Shown here: positions 6,693 through 6,826 of the stretch, in pieces
Position numbering within the stretch: position 1 is the stretch's first letter
How the letters are laid out: each line of letters opens with the position of its first letter
NCBI GenBank assembly: GCA_021820785.1
Contig: JAKADE010000148.1
Location: 1 to 6,826 of the forward strand
Direction: 5' to 3'
Length of the DNA: 6,826 nt
From: Pseudomonadota bacterium
GTDB lineage: Bacteria; Pseudomonadota; Gammaproteobacteria; Steroidobacterales; Steroidobacteraceae
Position numbers and translations under genes: made by a program
Notes under the pieces: model-generated
Seen by the model: only the letters and a program-made list of their open reading frames with translations
Told to the model about the DNA's origin: nothing
The model's database searches: none

Positions 6693-6826
6693 TCAGGCCT
6701 CCCCCGCCGTGGCCTCGGCGGCGCGCGCCTGTTCGATCACGGCGATGAAGGCGTCCTCCATCGTCGGCTCGAAGTCCGCGCGCTGCGGCGCACGCGCGCG
6801 CACCTCGGCGGGCGTGCCCTGCGCCA
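6693..6826 (-). CDS. ABC transporter ATP-binding protein, C-terminal fragment (cut by window edge)
   Basis: 44 codons up to a TGA are visible. The tail contains DFEPTMEDAFIAVIEQAR followed by a short alanine-rich end. The (M/L)EDxFI element near the C-terminus is typical of ATP-binding subunits that partner ABC-2 permeases (YbhF, DrrA and similar), but no Walker or signature motif is inside the window. The assignment therefore rests on this tail and on the two permeases that start three bases downstream. Whether the whole protein has one nucleotide-binding domain or two, as in E. coli YbhF, cannot be seen. It would power the export complex from the cytoplasmic side. Confidence 0.8.
   Translation of the reverse strand, partial: AQGTPAEVRARAPQRADFEPTMEDAFIAVIEQARAAEATAGEA

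Overview
This is a GC-rich window from what is most likely a proteobacterium. The outer-membrane lipoprotein, the glutathione-dependent enzyme and the near absence of TTA, CTA and TCA codons all point that way, but I cannot assign a genus. Every gene I can support lies on the minus strand, so transcription runs from the right edge to the left edge.

Right-hand block (about 2892-6826): a compact ABC-2 export cluster. In transcription order it holds the C-terminal end of an ABC ATP-binding protein (cut by the window edge), two different six-helix ABC-2 permeases of the YbhS/YbhR type, and a NodT/OprM-type outer-membrane efflux lipoprotein. The genes are separated by 3, 0 and 30 bases, which indicates one operon. 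Together they would form a tripartite exporter: ATPase plus two permeases in the inner membrane and a lipoprotein channel in the outer membrane. A periplasmic HlyD-type adaptor is expected further upstream, outside the window. The substrate cannot be read from the sequence.

Left-hand block (1-2844): formaldehyde and formate oxidation. It holds S-formylglutathione hydrolase (285 aa), then after about 100 bases the gamma subunit (FdsG) and the beta subunit (FdsB, cut by the left edge) of a soluble NAD-dependent formate dehydrogenase. The hydrolase releases formate from S-formylglutathione; the dehydrogenase oxidises that formate to CO2 and passes the electrons through FdsG/FdsB to NAD+. The catalytic molybdenum/tungsten subunit FdsA and the accessory genes should follow to the left.

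The only notable non-coding stretch is 1885-1986, in front of fdsG. It holds a perfect 6-bp inverted repeat, an 11-bp direct repeat and a good -10-like TATACT placed so close to the start codon that a leaderless fdsG transcript is possible. I found no RNA genes, CRISPR arrays, insertion sequences or clear intrinsic terminators. The families present are all known. I see no convincing undescribed system; the points of interest are the gene arrangement and the fdsG start region.
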